64,000 bases of DNA from Planosporangium mesophilum (GCF_016863255.1 NZ_BOON01000019.1:62001-126000); one strand, 5' to 3'; shown: positions 8,495 to 17,520, counted from the stretch's first letter. The notes: generated from the letters alone by a model not told the origin. Translations and numbers: made by a program.

Positions 8495-10589
8495 GCGTGC
8501 CCTTCACTTCCAGGTCACGAATCCGGCCCACGTTGTCGAACGAGCCGAAGCCGACCCGCCCCGAGCCGAACGTGGTGTCCTTCGCGGTCATCAACGGGTC
8601 CTTGCTGCCGTCGACGTACACCGCGATCTCTCCGGTGGCCGGCAGGTGCACGACCCGTACCTGGTGCCAGTCGGCATCGGTGATCGCGGGGTTCGCACCG
8701 CGGGACCGCCCGTTCCACTGGTACTCGATGCGTTCGCGGTCACCGTTGTTGACCTTGAAGATGCCGTTGTGCGGGTAGATCGTGTTGTCGGTCGACAGGT
8801 GGGCGTAGTAGAACTGCGTGTCCGACTGCCAGCCGAAGACGATGATGACGTCCCGGTTGGTGACCTCCACCGGCGTGTCGAGCCGCACCTGCGCCTCGAT
8901 CTCGACCGACTTCCACTCCGGCCCGGCGTTCAGGATCGCGTACTCGAACGGGCGGCGCGGACCCGGACGGCTGGTGCCGGCCTCGGCTAGGATCACCTCG
9001 TCCTTGGTGAACTGCCACTTCGACGGCGTCACCGGCGCCCAGTTCGCAGCCCCCGTGGTGTTGCGAACCTTGGCGTGGCCGACGTTGCCGTCGGCGAAGG
9101 TCCTGGTACCGGTCACCTTCCAGACCTTCGCGTTGGCCTTGGCGAGGATGTACAGCTCCCCCGCGGCGTCGGTGCCGAAGCGCAGGTCGACCCGGTTGGG
9201 GTCGCCGGGCGCCCCTGGGCCGGAGAGGTCCTGCATCCGTACCGGCCGGCCGGCGGCGTCGAACAGGGAGAGGCGGTGGATCTGGGCGGGCGCCTGGCCT
9301 CGGCGCATCTCCTTGGCCTCCGTGTAGAGGACGCGCCCGTCGACGAGGTCACCGAAGATGTACTTGCCCTTCAACGCGGGCACGTCGTGTCCGCGGTAGA
9401 CGTATCCGCCGGCGACCGCGACCCCGACGTCGGAGGTGCAGTTCCAGCCGGGCGCGGGGTCGTGGTCGTACGCGGCGACCGGGTAGACGTACCCGTTCTT
9501 CGCGTCGTCGGCCGGCAGCGGGTACAGACGGTCACAGGGGTTCGCCGGGTTCCGGTCGAAGACGAACGAACCCTCCCGCTCGCTCCAGCCCATGTTGTCG
9601 CCGGCCCGGACCTCGTAGATCGACTCGACGGCGTGCTCCCCGATGTGGCCGAGGTACAGCTTGCCGGTGGCGGTGTCCCAGCTGAAGCGGTGCGGGTCGC
9701 GGTAGCCGATGGAGTAGATCTCCCCGAGCGCGCCGGCGTGGGCGACGAACGGGTTCGAGGCGGGGATCCCGTACTTCCCGTTGGGAGAGTTGTGGCCACG
9801 CGGGTCGATCCGCAGCAGCTTGCCGTGCGGCATGCCGAGGTTCTGCGGGTCGGTGTTGCCCACGCCCTTGCCACCGTCGCCGACCGCGAGGTACAGCAGG
9901 CCGTAGTCGCCGTCGTGGCGCTTCGCGGTCGGGTTGAACTTGATCTCCTGGATGCCGTGGATCTGGCCGCCGAACCCGATGCGCAGGACTTCCCGGTGGG
10001 TGCCGGTGAAGGTACCGGCGGCCGGGTCGGTCGCCGTCCACTCGGTGATGACACCGTGGTAGATGGTGTTGGGCTGGGCGTAGTCCGGGACCACGGTCGT
10101 GGCCGACGCCTGCTCGGTGTGGAGGGTGTAGAACCGGCCGTTGGCGCGGAACTCGGGGTCGAACGCGACGTACCCGAAGCCCTGGCCGAGCCCCCGGCCC
10201 GAGAAGAACTGCGGTGCGAACGTGTTGGCCACGTCGAGGTAGACGTGCGGCACGCCGTTGGAGACGAGGTAGAGGTTGCCGTTGAGGTCCGGTACGGCGA
10301 GACGGCCGGACCCGTCGGGTACCTCGCTGATCGTGTTGATCCTGGCCTTCCGCACGAGCCGCTGATCGACCGGCGCCGGATTGGGCGACGACTGCGGGAA
10401 GCTGGCGTACTCCTGCAGGACCAGCCCGAGGCCGCTCTGGCTCGGCATCTCGGGGATGGGGTCGTAGGTCGCGGTGGCGGCCCGGGCGGGCGTCGCGGCC
10501 ACAGTGGACAGAAGGACGGTGGCGGTCGTGAGACCCGCCGTCAGCATGGCTCTGCGGATCCTGGAGGTACTGGCGTCTCTTATGCGCAC
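8487..10589 (-). CDS. Secreted PQQ/SDH-type sugar dehydrogenase with C-terminal laminin-G-like domain
   Basis: A 700-residue exported protein. The N-terminal signal peptide has a basic n-region, a hydrophobic TAGLTTATVLLSTVAA core and a TPARA-A cleavage site. The body is a glucose/sorbosone dehydrogenase beta-propeller with GQGFGYVAFDPEF, GNTDPQNLGMPHGKLLRIDP and GYRDPHRFSWD. The last 180 residues form a DUF1080/concanavalin-like beta-sandwich (YYAHLSTDN, DWHQVRVVHLP), probably carbohydrate-binding. The family oxidises aldoses or related sugars, usually with PQQ and Ca2+. The GTG start at 10589 has a GAAGGAGA site. The LamG gene lies 27 nt upstream on the same strand, so the two should be one operon. 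The LacI-type regulator beyond it probably controls both. Confidence 0.88.
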   Translation of the reverse strand: MRIRDASTSRIRRAMLTAGLTTATVLLSTVAATPARAATATYDPIPEMPSQSGLGLVLQEYASFPQSSPNPAPVDQRLVRKARINTISEVPDGSGRLAVPDLNGNLYLVSNGVPHVYLDVANTFAPQFFSGRGLGQGFGYVAFDPEFRANGRFYTLHTEQASATTVVPDYAQPNTIYHGVITEWTATDPAAGTFTGTHREVLRIGFGGQIHGIQEIKFNPTAKRHDGDYGLLYLAVGDGGKGVGNTDPQNLGMPHGKLLRIDPRGHNSPNGKYGIPASNPFVAHAGALGEIYSIGYRDPHRFSWDTATGKLYLGHIGEHAVESIYEVRAGDNMGWSEREGSFVFDRNPANPCDRLYPLPADDAKNGYVYPVAAYDHDPAPGWNCTSDVGVAVAGGYVYRGHDVPALKGKYIFGDLVDGRVLYTEAKEMRRGQAPAQIHRLSLFDAAGRPVRMQDLSGPGAPGDPNRVDLRFGTDAAGELYILAKANAKVWKVTGTRTFADGNVGHAKVRNTTGAANWAPVTPSKWQFTKDEVILAEAGTSRPGPRRPFEYAILNAGPEWKSVEIEAQVRLDTPVEVTNRDVIIVFGWQSDTQFYYAHLSTDNTIYPHNGIFKVNNGDRERIEYQWNGRSRGANPAITDADWHQVRVVHLPATGEIAVYVDGSKDPLMTAKDTTFGSGRVGFGSFDNVGRIRDLEVKGTPA

Positions 10590-10616
10590 GCGTGTCTCCT
10601 TCTCGGGAATCGGGGG

Positions 10617-11573
10617 TCAGCGGGCCTGGTAGCGGTACTGCTTCTCGACGTCACCCGGCGACACCACGCTGTCGAGGAACATCAGGCTGTCCATGCGGCA
10701 ATTGCACGGGTTGCGCTCCAGCGTGTTCTGCGGGAAGCTGCCGCCGATCTTGATGCCCCTGGGGTCGGACGCGGTGGTGACGTGCGGCCCGGGTCCCGAC
10801 ACGCCCCACGGGTCGTCGTTGCGGGTGTAGAAGCCGTCCAGCGGCTTGCCGTTGCGGTAGAGCGCCATGGTGCCGCTGGAGAAGTCGTACGTGGCGGCGA
10901 GGTGCACCCATTCGCCCCTCGGCAGCAGGGTCTGCCAGTCCTGGCTCGCGGCGAACGTCTGCGAGTTGCCGCCGTCGAGGCGCCGGCCGAGCGCGACCAG
11001 TCGCAGCGTGCCGTTGACGTCGATGAGTTCGAGCAGGGCCCGGACGTTGTGGCCTTCCGAGTCGCCGGTCAGCACGCCGGCCAGGCCGATGGCGTTGAAC
11101 CGGTCGGTCGGGTTCGGGGTGGTGGAGTTGAGGGCCGGACCGTCCATGTCGGACTTGAACCAGCCCATCACCGTCGCGCTCTTGGCGCCGCTGAACGCGC
11201 GAAGAGTACGCACGCCGCTCGCCGACCAGGTGCCGGCCTTCCAGTCGTCGTTGCCCGTCACGTCGGGGTTGACCTGCCGGGTCTGGAGGGCGTTGCCGCT
11301 GCCCTTGTAGGCACGGTCCGGTACGCGCTGAGCGGCGCCACCGTTGACGAGTTCGATCTCGGTACCGGAGCGGCCCTGGTCGCGCTCGAGCGCGACGTCG
11401 CCCTCCACCGGGTGGTCGAAGTCGTAGAACGCGACGAGGTGCGATCGCAGCGCCGGATGGACGTCCTGCCTACCGTCCCGATCCGCCTGGGCGGGTGTCG
11501 GCGCGGCGCCCGCCGCCAGGCCGGCCACCAGCAGTGCGGCGGTGGCGACGACGGCGCGTCTGACCTTCGCCAA
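10617..11573 (-). CDS. Secreted LamG-domain (concanavalin-like) protein
   Basis: About 318 residues from a TTG start at 11573, chosen because AAAGGAG lies 8 nt upstream and a signal peptide follows at once (KVRRAVVATAALLVAGLAAGA, about residues 3-23, cleavage near TPAQA-D). The mature part is a LamG/pentraxin-like jelly roll: HLAATYDFSSGTMALYRNGKPLDG is the usual core, with KIGGSF and MDSLMFLDSVVSPGDV near the end. The frame is open to 11690, but that would bury the signal peptide. It precedes the secreted sugar dehydrogenase by 27 nt. A glycan-binding role is inferred. Confidence 0.85.
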   Translation of the reverse strand: MAKVRRAVVATAALLVAGLAAGAAPTPAQADRDGRQDVHPALRSHLVAFYDFDHPVEGDVALERDQGRSGTEIELVNGGAAQRVPDRAYKGSGNALQTRQVNPDVTGNDDWKAGTWSASGVRTLRAFSGAKSATVMGWFKSDMDGPALNSTTPNPTDRFNAIGLAGVLTGDSEGHNVRALLELIDVNGTLRLVALGRRLDGGNSQTFAASQDWQTLLPRGEWVHLAATYDFSSGTMALYRNGKPLDGFYTRNDDPWGVSGPGPHVTTASDPRGIKIGGSFPQNTLERNPCNCRMDSLMFLDSVVSPGDVEKQYRYQAR

Positions 11574-11719
11574 GGAGGTGCTCCTTTCGTCGACGCGGCA
11601 CGTGCGTACTGGGTCGAAGCTCGCCGGTACCGCTGTTGCGGGGTGTGTCGTCGGGCGGGTTCGACCGCCGGGATGAAGCTCGCGGGCCATCGGTCAGCGA
11701 GCATGTAGCTGTACGTACG

Positions 11720-11743
11720 TAAGCGGTTACGTAAGCGCTTCCG
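11720..11743. promoter_or_regulatory. Tandem LacI-type operator pair
   Basis: Two adjacent 12-bp elements, GTAAGCGGTTAC (11720-11731) and GTAAGCGCTTCC (11732-11743), both fit the LacI/GalR operator pattern with a central CG. They lie in the intergenic region between the LamG/sugar-dehydrogenase operon and the LacI-family gene, about 150 nt from the first start and 70 nt from the second. Autoregulation and sugar-responsive repression are inferred. Confidence 0.65.
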
Positions 11744-11811
11744 CACTCTATGCTGTGCCTTGCGCCACAGGCAAGAGCGTGGTGCGGGTCAATACCTCGG
11801 AGGAGTTGCGC

Positions 11812-12843
11812 ATGCCCAAGCGCGGTTCGACGCTGCGCCTCATCGACGTGGCCGAACGTGCCGGCGTCTCGCTCGCGACCGCGTCCCGCGCACTCTCCGG
11901 CCGAGACGGCGTGAGCGAAGAGGTCGCCAGCCGCGTCCGGAAGATCTCGCAGGAGCTCGGCTACGTCGCGAACCCGTACGCCCGCACCCTCGCTGGCGGC
12001 GCAAGCTCCACGGTGGGACTGATCGTCCACCAGATCGACGACCCGTACTTCTCCGAGATCGCCAGCGGCGTCGTCGAGGTGGCCGCCGAGAAGGGGCTGC
12101 TCGTCCAGATCTCGCACTCCGGCCGCGACCCCGACTACGAACTCCGCCAGCTCCGGCACCTCATCGCGCAGCGCGTGAGGATCATCCTGATCGCCGGATC
12201 GGGTTACAGCGACCCCGACGTGGAAGCCGAGGTGCGCGCCGAGCTGTCGGCGTTCCAGCGGCTCGGCGGCCGGGTCGCCGTCATCGGACGGCACGCGCTC
12301 GGCGTCGACGCGGTCCTGCCCGACAACGAAGCCGGCAGCCGGGCGCTCACCACGCACCTACTGGACCTCGGTCACCGGCGGATCGCGGTCGCCGCGGGCA
12401 CCCCGCAGCTCACCACCGTCATCGACCGGCTCGCCGGGGTCTCGTCCGCACTGCGCGAACGCGGGCTCCCGCTCGACGACCTTCCCGTCGTCCACTCCGA
12501 CTTCACTCGCGACGGTGGCCGGGCGGCCACCGAGGAGATCCTGCGCGACCACCCGGAGACCACCGCCATCATCGCGCTCAACGACGCGATGGCGATGGGA
12601 GTGCTGTCCACGCTACGAGCCCACGACATTCCCGTACCCGAACGGATGTCGGTCGTCGGCTTCAGCGACGTGTCCGTCGCCGCCGACCTCGCGCCCAGCC
12701 TCACGACCGTACGCCTGCCCATGACCGACATGGGCCGCATGGCGCTCACCCTTGCGCTCAAGCTCCGGTCGACGCGTCCCCGGCGTCGCCCGACGGGGTA
12801 CACGCTGGTGGTACGCGACTCGACCGGCCCGTCTCATCGCTGA
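11812..12843 (+). CDS. LacI-family transcriptional regulator
   Basis: A 343-residue repressor. The N-terminal HTH is TLRLIDVAERAGVSLATASRALSG (about residues 7-30) with the hinge-helix motif YVANPYARTLAGG. A periplasmic-binding-like effector domain follows (GLIVHQIDDPYFSEI, HLLDLGHRRIAVAAG, TTVRLPMTDMGRMA). The ATG at 11812 has GGAGGAG at 7 nt; the frame extends to 11755 without a better ribosome site. It faces the secreted sugar dehydrogenase operon across a tandem operator, so it is probably that operon's local regulator. The inducer is unknown. Confidence 0.93.
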   Translation: MPKRGSTLRLIDVAERAGVSLATASRALSGRDGVSEEVASRVRKISQELGYVANPYARTLAGGASSTVGLIVHQIDDPYFSEIASGVVEVAAEKGLLVQISHSGRDPDYELRQLRHLIAQRVRIILIAGSGYSDPDVEAEVRAELSAFQRLGGRVAVIGRHALGVDAVLPDNEAGSRALTTHLLDLGHRRIAVAAGTPQLTTVIDRLAGVSSALRERGLPLDDLPVVHSDFTRDGGRAATEEILRDHPETTAIIALNDAMAMGVLSTLRAHDIPVPERMSVVGFSDVSVAADLAPSLTTVRLPMTDMGRMALTLALKLRSTRPRRRPTGYTLVVRDSTGPSHR

Positions 12844-12878
12844 GCGGGCCGCCGGGCCACTCCCTCTCGGGCCTCGAT

Positions 12879-12898
12879 TAAGTCAACTGATTGACTTA
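12879..12898. promoter_or_regulatory. TetR-type operator overlapping the P450 operon promoter
   Basis: A 20-bp inverted repeat with perfect 8-bp arms TAAGTCAA/TTGACTTA around CTGA. The right arm also supplies a -35-like TTGACT (12891-12896). A CAGACT (12914-12919) lies 17 nt further and could be the -10. An operator over the -35 fits repression by the TetR protein encoded as the second gene of the operon. Confidence 0.7.
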
Positions 12899-12972
12899 CT
12901 CCGATGTCCTGGGCAGACTGTGGCGCGGGAACCCCGTCCATCCACGGACGGACACCGTCGAAGGAGATTCCG

Positions 12973-14193
12973 GTGGCTCAGGATGACGTGGAACAGCTGT
13001 TGCGGTATCCGATTCCCAACGAGTCCGCGCTGGAGCCGCCGGCGAACTGGGCACGGCTGCGGCAGCGGTGCCCGGTCGCGCGGGTGGCGCTGGCCAGCGG
13101 GGACGAGGCGACACTGCTGACACGGTACGACGACGTCAAGCGGGTGCTGTCCGATCCACGCTTCACCCGGCCGACCCCGGCGGATAACGCGGCCCGGGTC
13201 GCCGACGTGGAGTCGGGCGGGGTGTTCAACAGCGAGATGGCCACGGTGCTCCCCCAGCACGGCGAAGGGCACCTGCGGTGGCGGCGCATGATCGGCAAGT
13301 GGTTCACGGCCAAGCGGATGAACGCGCTGCGGCCGGGCATCGAGGCGATGGCCGAGCGGCTCATCGACGACATGGTCCAGCAGGGGCCGCCGGCGGACCT
13401 CAAGGCGAGCCTGGGTTTCCCACTGCCGGTGTGGGTGATCTGCGACATGCTGGGCGTCCCGGACTCCGACCGGGACAGGTTCGCCGCCTGGTCCGACATG
13501 ATGTTGAGCATGACCCGCTTCACGCAGGCGGAGATCGAGACGGCGCAGGTCGAGTTCGGCAGGTACATGGCCGGCCACATCGCCGCCAAGCGGGCGGAGC
13601 CGGGCGAGGACCTGCTCAGCGCGCTCATCACCGACACCGACTCCGACGGCGAGCGGATGTCCGACGCGACGCTGGTGGCAACCGGCATGGGGCTGCTGAT
13701 CGCCGGGCACGAAACCACCGCCAACATGATCGGCAAGATGGTCGCGATGCTGCTGGCCGACCGGCGGCGCTGGGAACAGTTGCTGGCCGACCGGTCCCTG
13801 GTACGCACCGCGGTGGAAGAGGCGCTGCGCATGGACGCCAACTCCGGGTTCGGCATGGTGCGCTACTTCACCGAGGACATCGAGATCGCCGGCACCGTGC
13901 TGCCACCCGGCACCACCGCCGTGTGCAGCATGGCCGCGGCCAACCGCGACGAGAGCGCGTTCGACGCCGCGGACGAGATGAACCTGGGCCGCAGCCCCAA
14001 CCCCCACCTGGCCTTCGGCGCCGGAGCGCACTCGTGCATAGGTCAGCCGCTGGCCCGTACCGAACTGCAGACGGTGCTCGACGTGCTGCTGCGCAAGCTG
14101 CCGTCGCTGGAGCTCGCGGTTGACGTGTCGGACCTGCGCCGCGTCGAAGGGCTCGTCGTGGGGGGCTTGCGGGAACTACCGGTGCGGTGGTGA
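12973..14193 (+). CDS. Cytochrome P450 (first of two)
   Basis: A 406-residue soluble bacterial class I P450. Visible hallmarks: the I-helix oxygen-activation motif AGHETTAN, the K-helix EEALR (ExxR), and the heme loop FGAGAHSCIGQPLAR with the cysteine thiolate ligand. The GTG at 12973 follows AAGGAG by 6 nt and is preferred over the upstream in-frame ATG at 12904, which would leave no promoter room. The next gene (TetR) overlaps its stop. Electrons would come from the ferredoxin and reductase encoded downstream. The substrate is unknown; no polyketide, peptide or terpene synthase is nearby. Confidence 0.95.
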   Translation: MAQDDVEQLLRYPIPNESALEPPANWARLRQRCPVARVALASGDEATLLTRYDDVKRVLSDPRFTRPTPADNAARVADVESGGVFNSEMATVLPQHGEGHLRWRRMIGKWFTAKRMNALRPGIEAMAERLIDDMVQQGPPADLKASLGFPLPVWVICDMLGVPDSDRDRFAAWSDMMLSMTRFTQAEIETAQVEFGRYMAGHIAAKRAEPGEDLLSALITDTDSDGERMSDATLVATGMGLLIAGHETTANMIGKMVAMLLADRRRWEQLLADRSLVRTAVEEALRMDANSGFGMVRYFTEDIEIAGTVLPPGTTAVCSMAAANRDESAFDAADEMNLGRSPNPHLAFGAGAHSCIGQPLARTELQTVLDVLLRKLPSLELAVDVSDLRRVEGLVVGGLRELPVRW

Positions 14194-14837
14194 CGAACAA
14201 GACCATCCGGGCTGAGCGTTCACACGCGACCCGGGAGCTGATCCTGGCGGCGGCGGAGCGGCTCTTCGCCGAGCACGGCGTGCTCGCGGTGTCCAACCGG
14301 CAGGTCAGCGAGGCCGCCGGGCAGGGCAACAACACCGCCGTCGGCTACCACTTCGGCACCAAGGCCGACCTGGTACGGGCGATCGCGCGCAGGCACTCCG
14401 CACCGATCGAGGAGATCCGCCGGCGGATGGTCGCCGAGCTCGGCGACAGCACGGACATCCGGGACTGGGTCACCTGCCTGGTGCGTCCCGTCACCGAGCA
14501 CCTGGCCGCGTCAGGCAGCCCCACCTGGTTCGCCCGCTTCGGCGCACAGGTGATGACCGACCCCTCGCTCCGGCCGATCATCATCGAGGAGTCGCTGTCG
14601 TCACCGTCGCTGATGCGGGTCCTGGAGGGGCTGAGCCGCTGCCGTTCCGACCTGCCGGCCGAGGTCCGTGCCGAGCGCGGCGACATGGCCCGCCAGCTGA
14701 TGGTGCACATGGTCGCCGAGCGCGAACGCGCCCTCGCCGAAGGTACCCCCACCCCGCGGTCCAGCTGGCACGACGCCGCGACCGGGCTGATCGACGCGCT
14801 CGTCGGGCTGGCGCTCGCGCCGGTCACCACCCCCTAG
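14190..14837 (+). CDS. TetR-family transcriptional regulator
   Basis: A 215-residue protein. The N-terminal TetR HTH is visible: TRELILAAAERLFAEHGVLAVS then NRQVSEAAGQGNNTAVGYHFGTKADLVRAI (about residues 10-60). The all-helical ligand domain has no recognisable specificity. The GTG at 14190 overlaps the P450 stop codon (GTGA), implying translational coupling; an alternative GTG sits one codon earlier at 14187. Its place inside the operon and the palindrome over the promoter suggest autorepression of the P450 operon, relieved by the P450 substrate or a related compound. Confidence 0.93.
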   Translation: MTNKTIRAERSHATRELILAAAERLFAEHGVLAVSNRQVSEAAGQGNNTAVGYHFGTKADLVRAIARRHSAPIEEIRRRMVAELGDSTDIRDWVTCLVRPVTEHLAASGSPTWFARFGAQVMTDPSLRPIIIEESLSSPSLMRVLEGLSRCRSDLPAEVRAERGDMARQLMVHMVAERERALAEGTPTPRSSWHDAATGLIDALVGLALAPVTTP

Positions 14838-14856
14838 CGAGAAGAGGAAGAGCACC

Positions 14857-15057
14857 GTGAAGGTCTTCGTGGACCAGGACAAATGCTGTGGCGCCGGCAC
14901 CTGCGTCATGCTCGCGCCGGACGTGTTCGACCAGCGCGACGAGGACGGGATCGTGGTCCTGCTCGACGGACAACCGTCCGAGGGGCTGCACCCGATCGTC
15001 CGGGAAGCCGCCAACGTGTGCCCGGCAGGGGCGATCACGGTGAGCGATAACGCGTGA
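14857..15057 (+). CDS. [3Fe-4S] ferredoxin
   Basis: A 66-residue acidic protein with the single-cluster pattern C10-x5-C16...C54-P. The position that would hold the extra cysteine of a [4Fe-4S] cluster is not Cys, as in SoyB/Fdx partners of actinobacterial P450s. It should shuttle electrons from the downstream FAD reductase to the flanking P450s. The GTG start has a purine-rich AGAAGAGGAAGAG upstream. It overlaps the reductase gene by 4 nt. Confidence 0.94.
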   Translation: MKVFVDQDKCCGAGTCVMLAPDVFDQRDEDGIVVLLDGQPSEGLHPIVREAANVCPAGAITVSDNA

Positions 15058-16241
15058 GCGTACCGGACGAGGTGCTGGTGGTCGGCGCCTCGGCCGCCGG
15101 CCTGTCCGCCGTGGAAGCCTTGCGCCGCAAGGGATACCAGGGCCGACTGACCCTGCTGGGCGCCGAGCCGCACCCGCCGTACGATCGGCCACCGCTGTCG
15201 AAGCAGGTTCTCTCCGGCGACTGGTCGCCCGAGCGGGTCCGGTTGCGGCAGCCTGACGCGCTGTCCTTCTTGGACACGACGTTCATCCTCGGCGACCCGG
15301 CGGTCGGTCTGGACGCCGCGGCGCGCACCGTCCACACCGCCGCCGGGCGCGTGTTGACCGCGGACGCCGTCGTGGTGGCGACCGGGCTGCGGCCCAGGAC
15401 CCTGCCCGGACAGGACGGTCTGGCCGGCGTCCACGTCCTGCGCACGCTCGACGACGCGATGGCGCTGCGGGCGGACCTGCGGTCCTGCTCGCGGCTCGTG
15501 GTGGTCGGGGACGGCGTGCTCGGCGCCGAGATCGCCGCCACCGCGCGCGGCATGGGCGTGGCGGTCACCATGGCCGGTCCGCAGCCCGCGCCGCTGGCCA
15601 TGCAGTTCGGCCCGCTGGTCGCGGGACTGCTCGCCGAGCTCCACACCGAGCGCGGCGTCGAGCTGCGGCTCGGCGCCGCGGTCGTCGGCCTGGCAGGCGA
15701 GCACGGGCGGGTCACCGGGGTACGCCTGTCCAGCGGCGACGTGCTGCCGGCGGACGTCGTCGTGGTGGCGTTCGGCGCCGCGCCGGCGACCGAATGGCTC
15801 GCGGGCAGTGGGCTTCGAGTGGACAACGGGCTGGTGTGCGACTCCCGCTGCCGCGCGGCCGACGGGATCTACGCCGCTGGTGACGTGGCCCACTGGCATC
15901 ATGAACAGCTCGATGCGTTGCTACGGCTGGAAAATCGCACCAACGCGACCGAGCAGGCGGTCGCCGTCGCCGGCGCCATCCTCGGCGACGACAGACCCTA
16001 CACCCCGGCGCCCTACTTCTGGACCGACCAGTTCGACGCCAGACTCCACGTACACGGCACGCTGTTCCCGGACGCCGAGGTGTCGATTGTGGAGGGTGAT
16101 GTCGCGGAGCGTCGGTTCGTCGCGATCTATCGCCGGGACGGCAAGGTCACCGGCGTGCTCGGCTGGAACATGCCCAAACAGGCGCGCCTGCGCCGGCAGG
16201 AACTCGTTGCGACTTCGATGCTCGTGGGAGGTAAGTCTTGA
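15054..16241 (+). CDS. NAD(P)H-dependent FAD ferredoxin reductase
   Basis: A 395-residue protein of the putidaredoxin/rubredoxin reductase family. The N-terminal FAD-binding motif is VVGASAAGLSAVEALRRKGY. The FAD-adjacent motif PPYDRPPLSKQVL follows, then a second dinucleotide fold (LVVVGDGVLGAEIAA) for NAD(P)H, the motif DGIYAAGDVAHW, and a C-terminal interface domain. The start GTG overlaps the ferredoxin stop (GTGA). It completes a self-sufficient electron chain NAD(P)H -> FAD -> [3Fe-4S] -> P450. The next P450 overlaps it by 4 nt. Confidence 0.94.
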   Translation: MSVPDEVLVVGASAAGLSAVEALRRKGYQGRLTLLGAEPHPPYDRPPLSKQVLSGDWSPERVRLRQPDALSFLDTTFILGDPAVGLDAAARTVHTAAGRVLTADAVVVATGLRPRTLPGQDGLAGVHVLRTLDDAMALRADLRSCSRLVVVGDGVLGAEIAATARGMGVAVTMAGPQPAPLAMQFGPLVAGLLAELHTERGVELRLGAAVVGLAGEHGRVTGVRLSSGDVLPADVVVVAFGAAPATEWLAGSGLRVDNGLVCDSRCRAADGIYAAGDVAHWHHEQLDALLRLENRTNATEQAVAVAGAILGDDRPYTPAPYFWTDQFDARLHVHGTLFPDAEVSIVEGDVAERRFVAIYRRDGKVTGVLGWNMPKQARLRRQELVATSMLVGGKS

Positions 16242-17434
16242 CCAGCATGCTGGAGTTCCCGATGGCCAGGGCGGCGGGGTGCCCGTTCGATCCGCCGCCG
16301 GCCATGCAGACGTTGCGGGAGCAGACCCCGCTGACCCGGGTCCGGATATCGGACGGCAAGACGGCGTGGCTGGTGACCCGGTACGCGGAGCAGCGGGCGC
16401 TGCTGGCCGACCCGAGGGTCAGCTCGGACGTCACCCGGCCCGGCTACCCGAGCCCGATGCCCGTCGGCGAACGCGGCGCGCCCGTCAGCTTCATCCTGAT
16501 GGACGATCCCGAGCATGCCCGGCTGCGCCGGATGGTGACCGCGCCGTTCACCATCAAGCGGATCGAGGCCATGCGGCCGGGCGTACAGAAGATCGTGGAC
16601 GACCTGATCGACGACCTGCTGGCCGGACCGAAGCCGGTGGACCTCGTCGAGGCGTTCGCGCTGCCGGTGCCGTCCCTGGTGATCTGCCAGCTGCTCGGCG
16701 TGCCGTACGCCGACCACGACTTCTTCCAGGACAACAGCAAGGTCATCATCAACCGCGAGACGGCGCCCGAGGAGCGGCGGGCCGCCGGCGACCGGCTGTA
16801 CGCGTACCTGGACCGACTGGTCGGCGAGAAGCTCGACAACCCCGGTGACGACCTGCTGTCCGGGCTGACCCAGCGGATCAGGGACGGGGAGCTGGCCCGT
16901 TCCGACGCGGCCCAGATGGGCGTGCTCATGCTGATCGCCGGACACGAGACCACCGCGAACATGATCGCGCTCGGCACGCTGGCCCTGCTCCAGCACCCGG
17001 ACCAGCTCGCGCTGCTGCGCGAGTCGGGCGACCCGAAGCTGGTCGCGGGAGCGGTCGAGGAGCTGCTGCGCTACCTGAACATCACCCACAGCGGCCGGCG
17101 CCGGGTGGCGCTCCAGGACATCGAGATCGCCGGCCAGGTCATCCGCGCCGGTGAGGGCATCATCCTCGCCAACGACATCGCCAACCGGGACCCTTCGGTG
17201 TTCGAAGACCCCGACCGCCTGGACCTCCGGCGCGACGCCCGCCGCCACGTGGCGTTCGGGTTCGGGGTGCACCAGTGCCTCGGGCAGCCACTGGCCCGCA
17301 TGGAGCTGCAGGTCGTCTACGACACGCTCTACCGGCGCATCCCCACCCTACGACTGGCGACGACGCTGGAGGAGATCCCGTTCAAGCACGACGGGGCGGT
17401 GTACGGGGTGTACGAGCTACCCGTGACCTGGTGA
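16238..17434 (+). CDS. Cytochrome P450 (second of two), CYP105-like
   Basis: A 398-residue P450. CPFDPPP near the N-terminus, the I-helix AGHETTAN, the ExxR helix EELLR and the heme loop FGFGVHQCLGQPLAR are visible; this set resembles actinobacterial CYP105-type enzymes. The TTG at 16238 overlaps the reductase stop (TTGA) and has GGAGGT 5 nt upstream; an ATG at 16247 is the alternative, but its spacing is too long. It is the last gene of the operon, followed by a hairpin terminator. The two P450s are clearly different proteins, not a recent duplication. Confidence 0.95.
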   Translation: MTSMLEFPMARAAGCPFDPPPAMQTLREQTPLTRVRISDGKTAWLVTRYAEQRALLADPRVSSDVTRPGYPSPMPVGERGAPVSFILMDDPEHARLRRMVTAPFTIKRIEAMRPGVQKIVDDLIDDLLAGPKPVDLVEAFALPVPSLVICQLLGVPYADHDFFQDNSKVIINRETAPEERRAAGDRLYAYLDRLVGEKLDNPGDDLLSGLTQRIRDGELARSDAAQMGVLMLIAGHETTANMIALGTLALLQHPDQLALLRESGDPKLVAGAVEELLRYLNITHSGRRRVALQDIEIAGQVIRAGEGIILANDIANRDPSVFEDPDRLDLRRDARRHVAFGFGVHQCLGQPLARMELQVVYDTLYRRIPTLRLATTLEEIPFKHDGAVYGVYELPVTW

Positions 17435-17486
17435 CCGCGGCACCGGCCATTTCCGTAACGGAGTGAGGCGCCGCCTGGGAGCACCG

Positions 17487-17520
17487 GTCGCCGCCGTCAG
17501 GATCGTCTGACGGCGGCGAC
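17487..17520. terminator. Hairpin terminator after the P450 operon
   Basis: Perfect 14-bp arms GTCGCCGCCGTCAG/CTGACGGCGGCGAC with a 6-nt loop, 53 nt after the second P450 stop and 54 nt after the stop of the convergent LURP-one-like gene. It can serve both. Confidence 0.8.

Noticed and set aside
9075-11708. 877-codon plus-strand frame across the secreted dehydrogenase and LamG genes
   Set aside because: It is antisense to two well-supported exported proteins and spans their intergenic region. It has no domain match or codon-position pattern.
12973-17434. Natural-product gene cluster
   Set aside because: No synthase, transferase or resistance gene next to the P450s; the neighbours are housekeeping-like.
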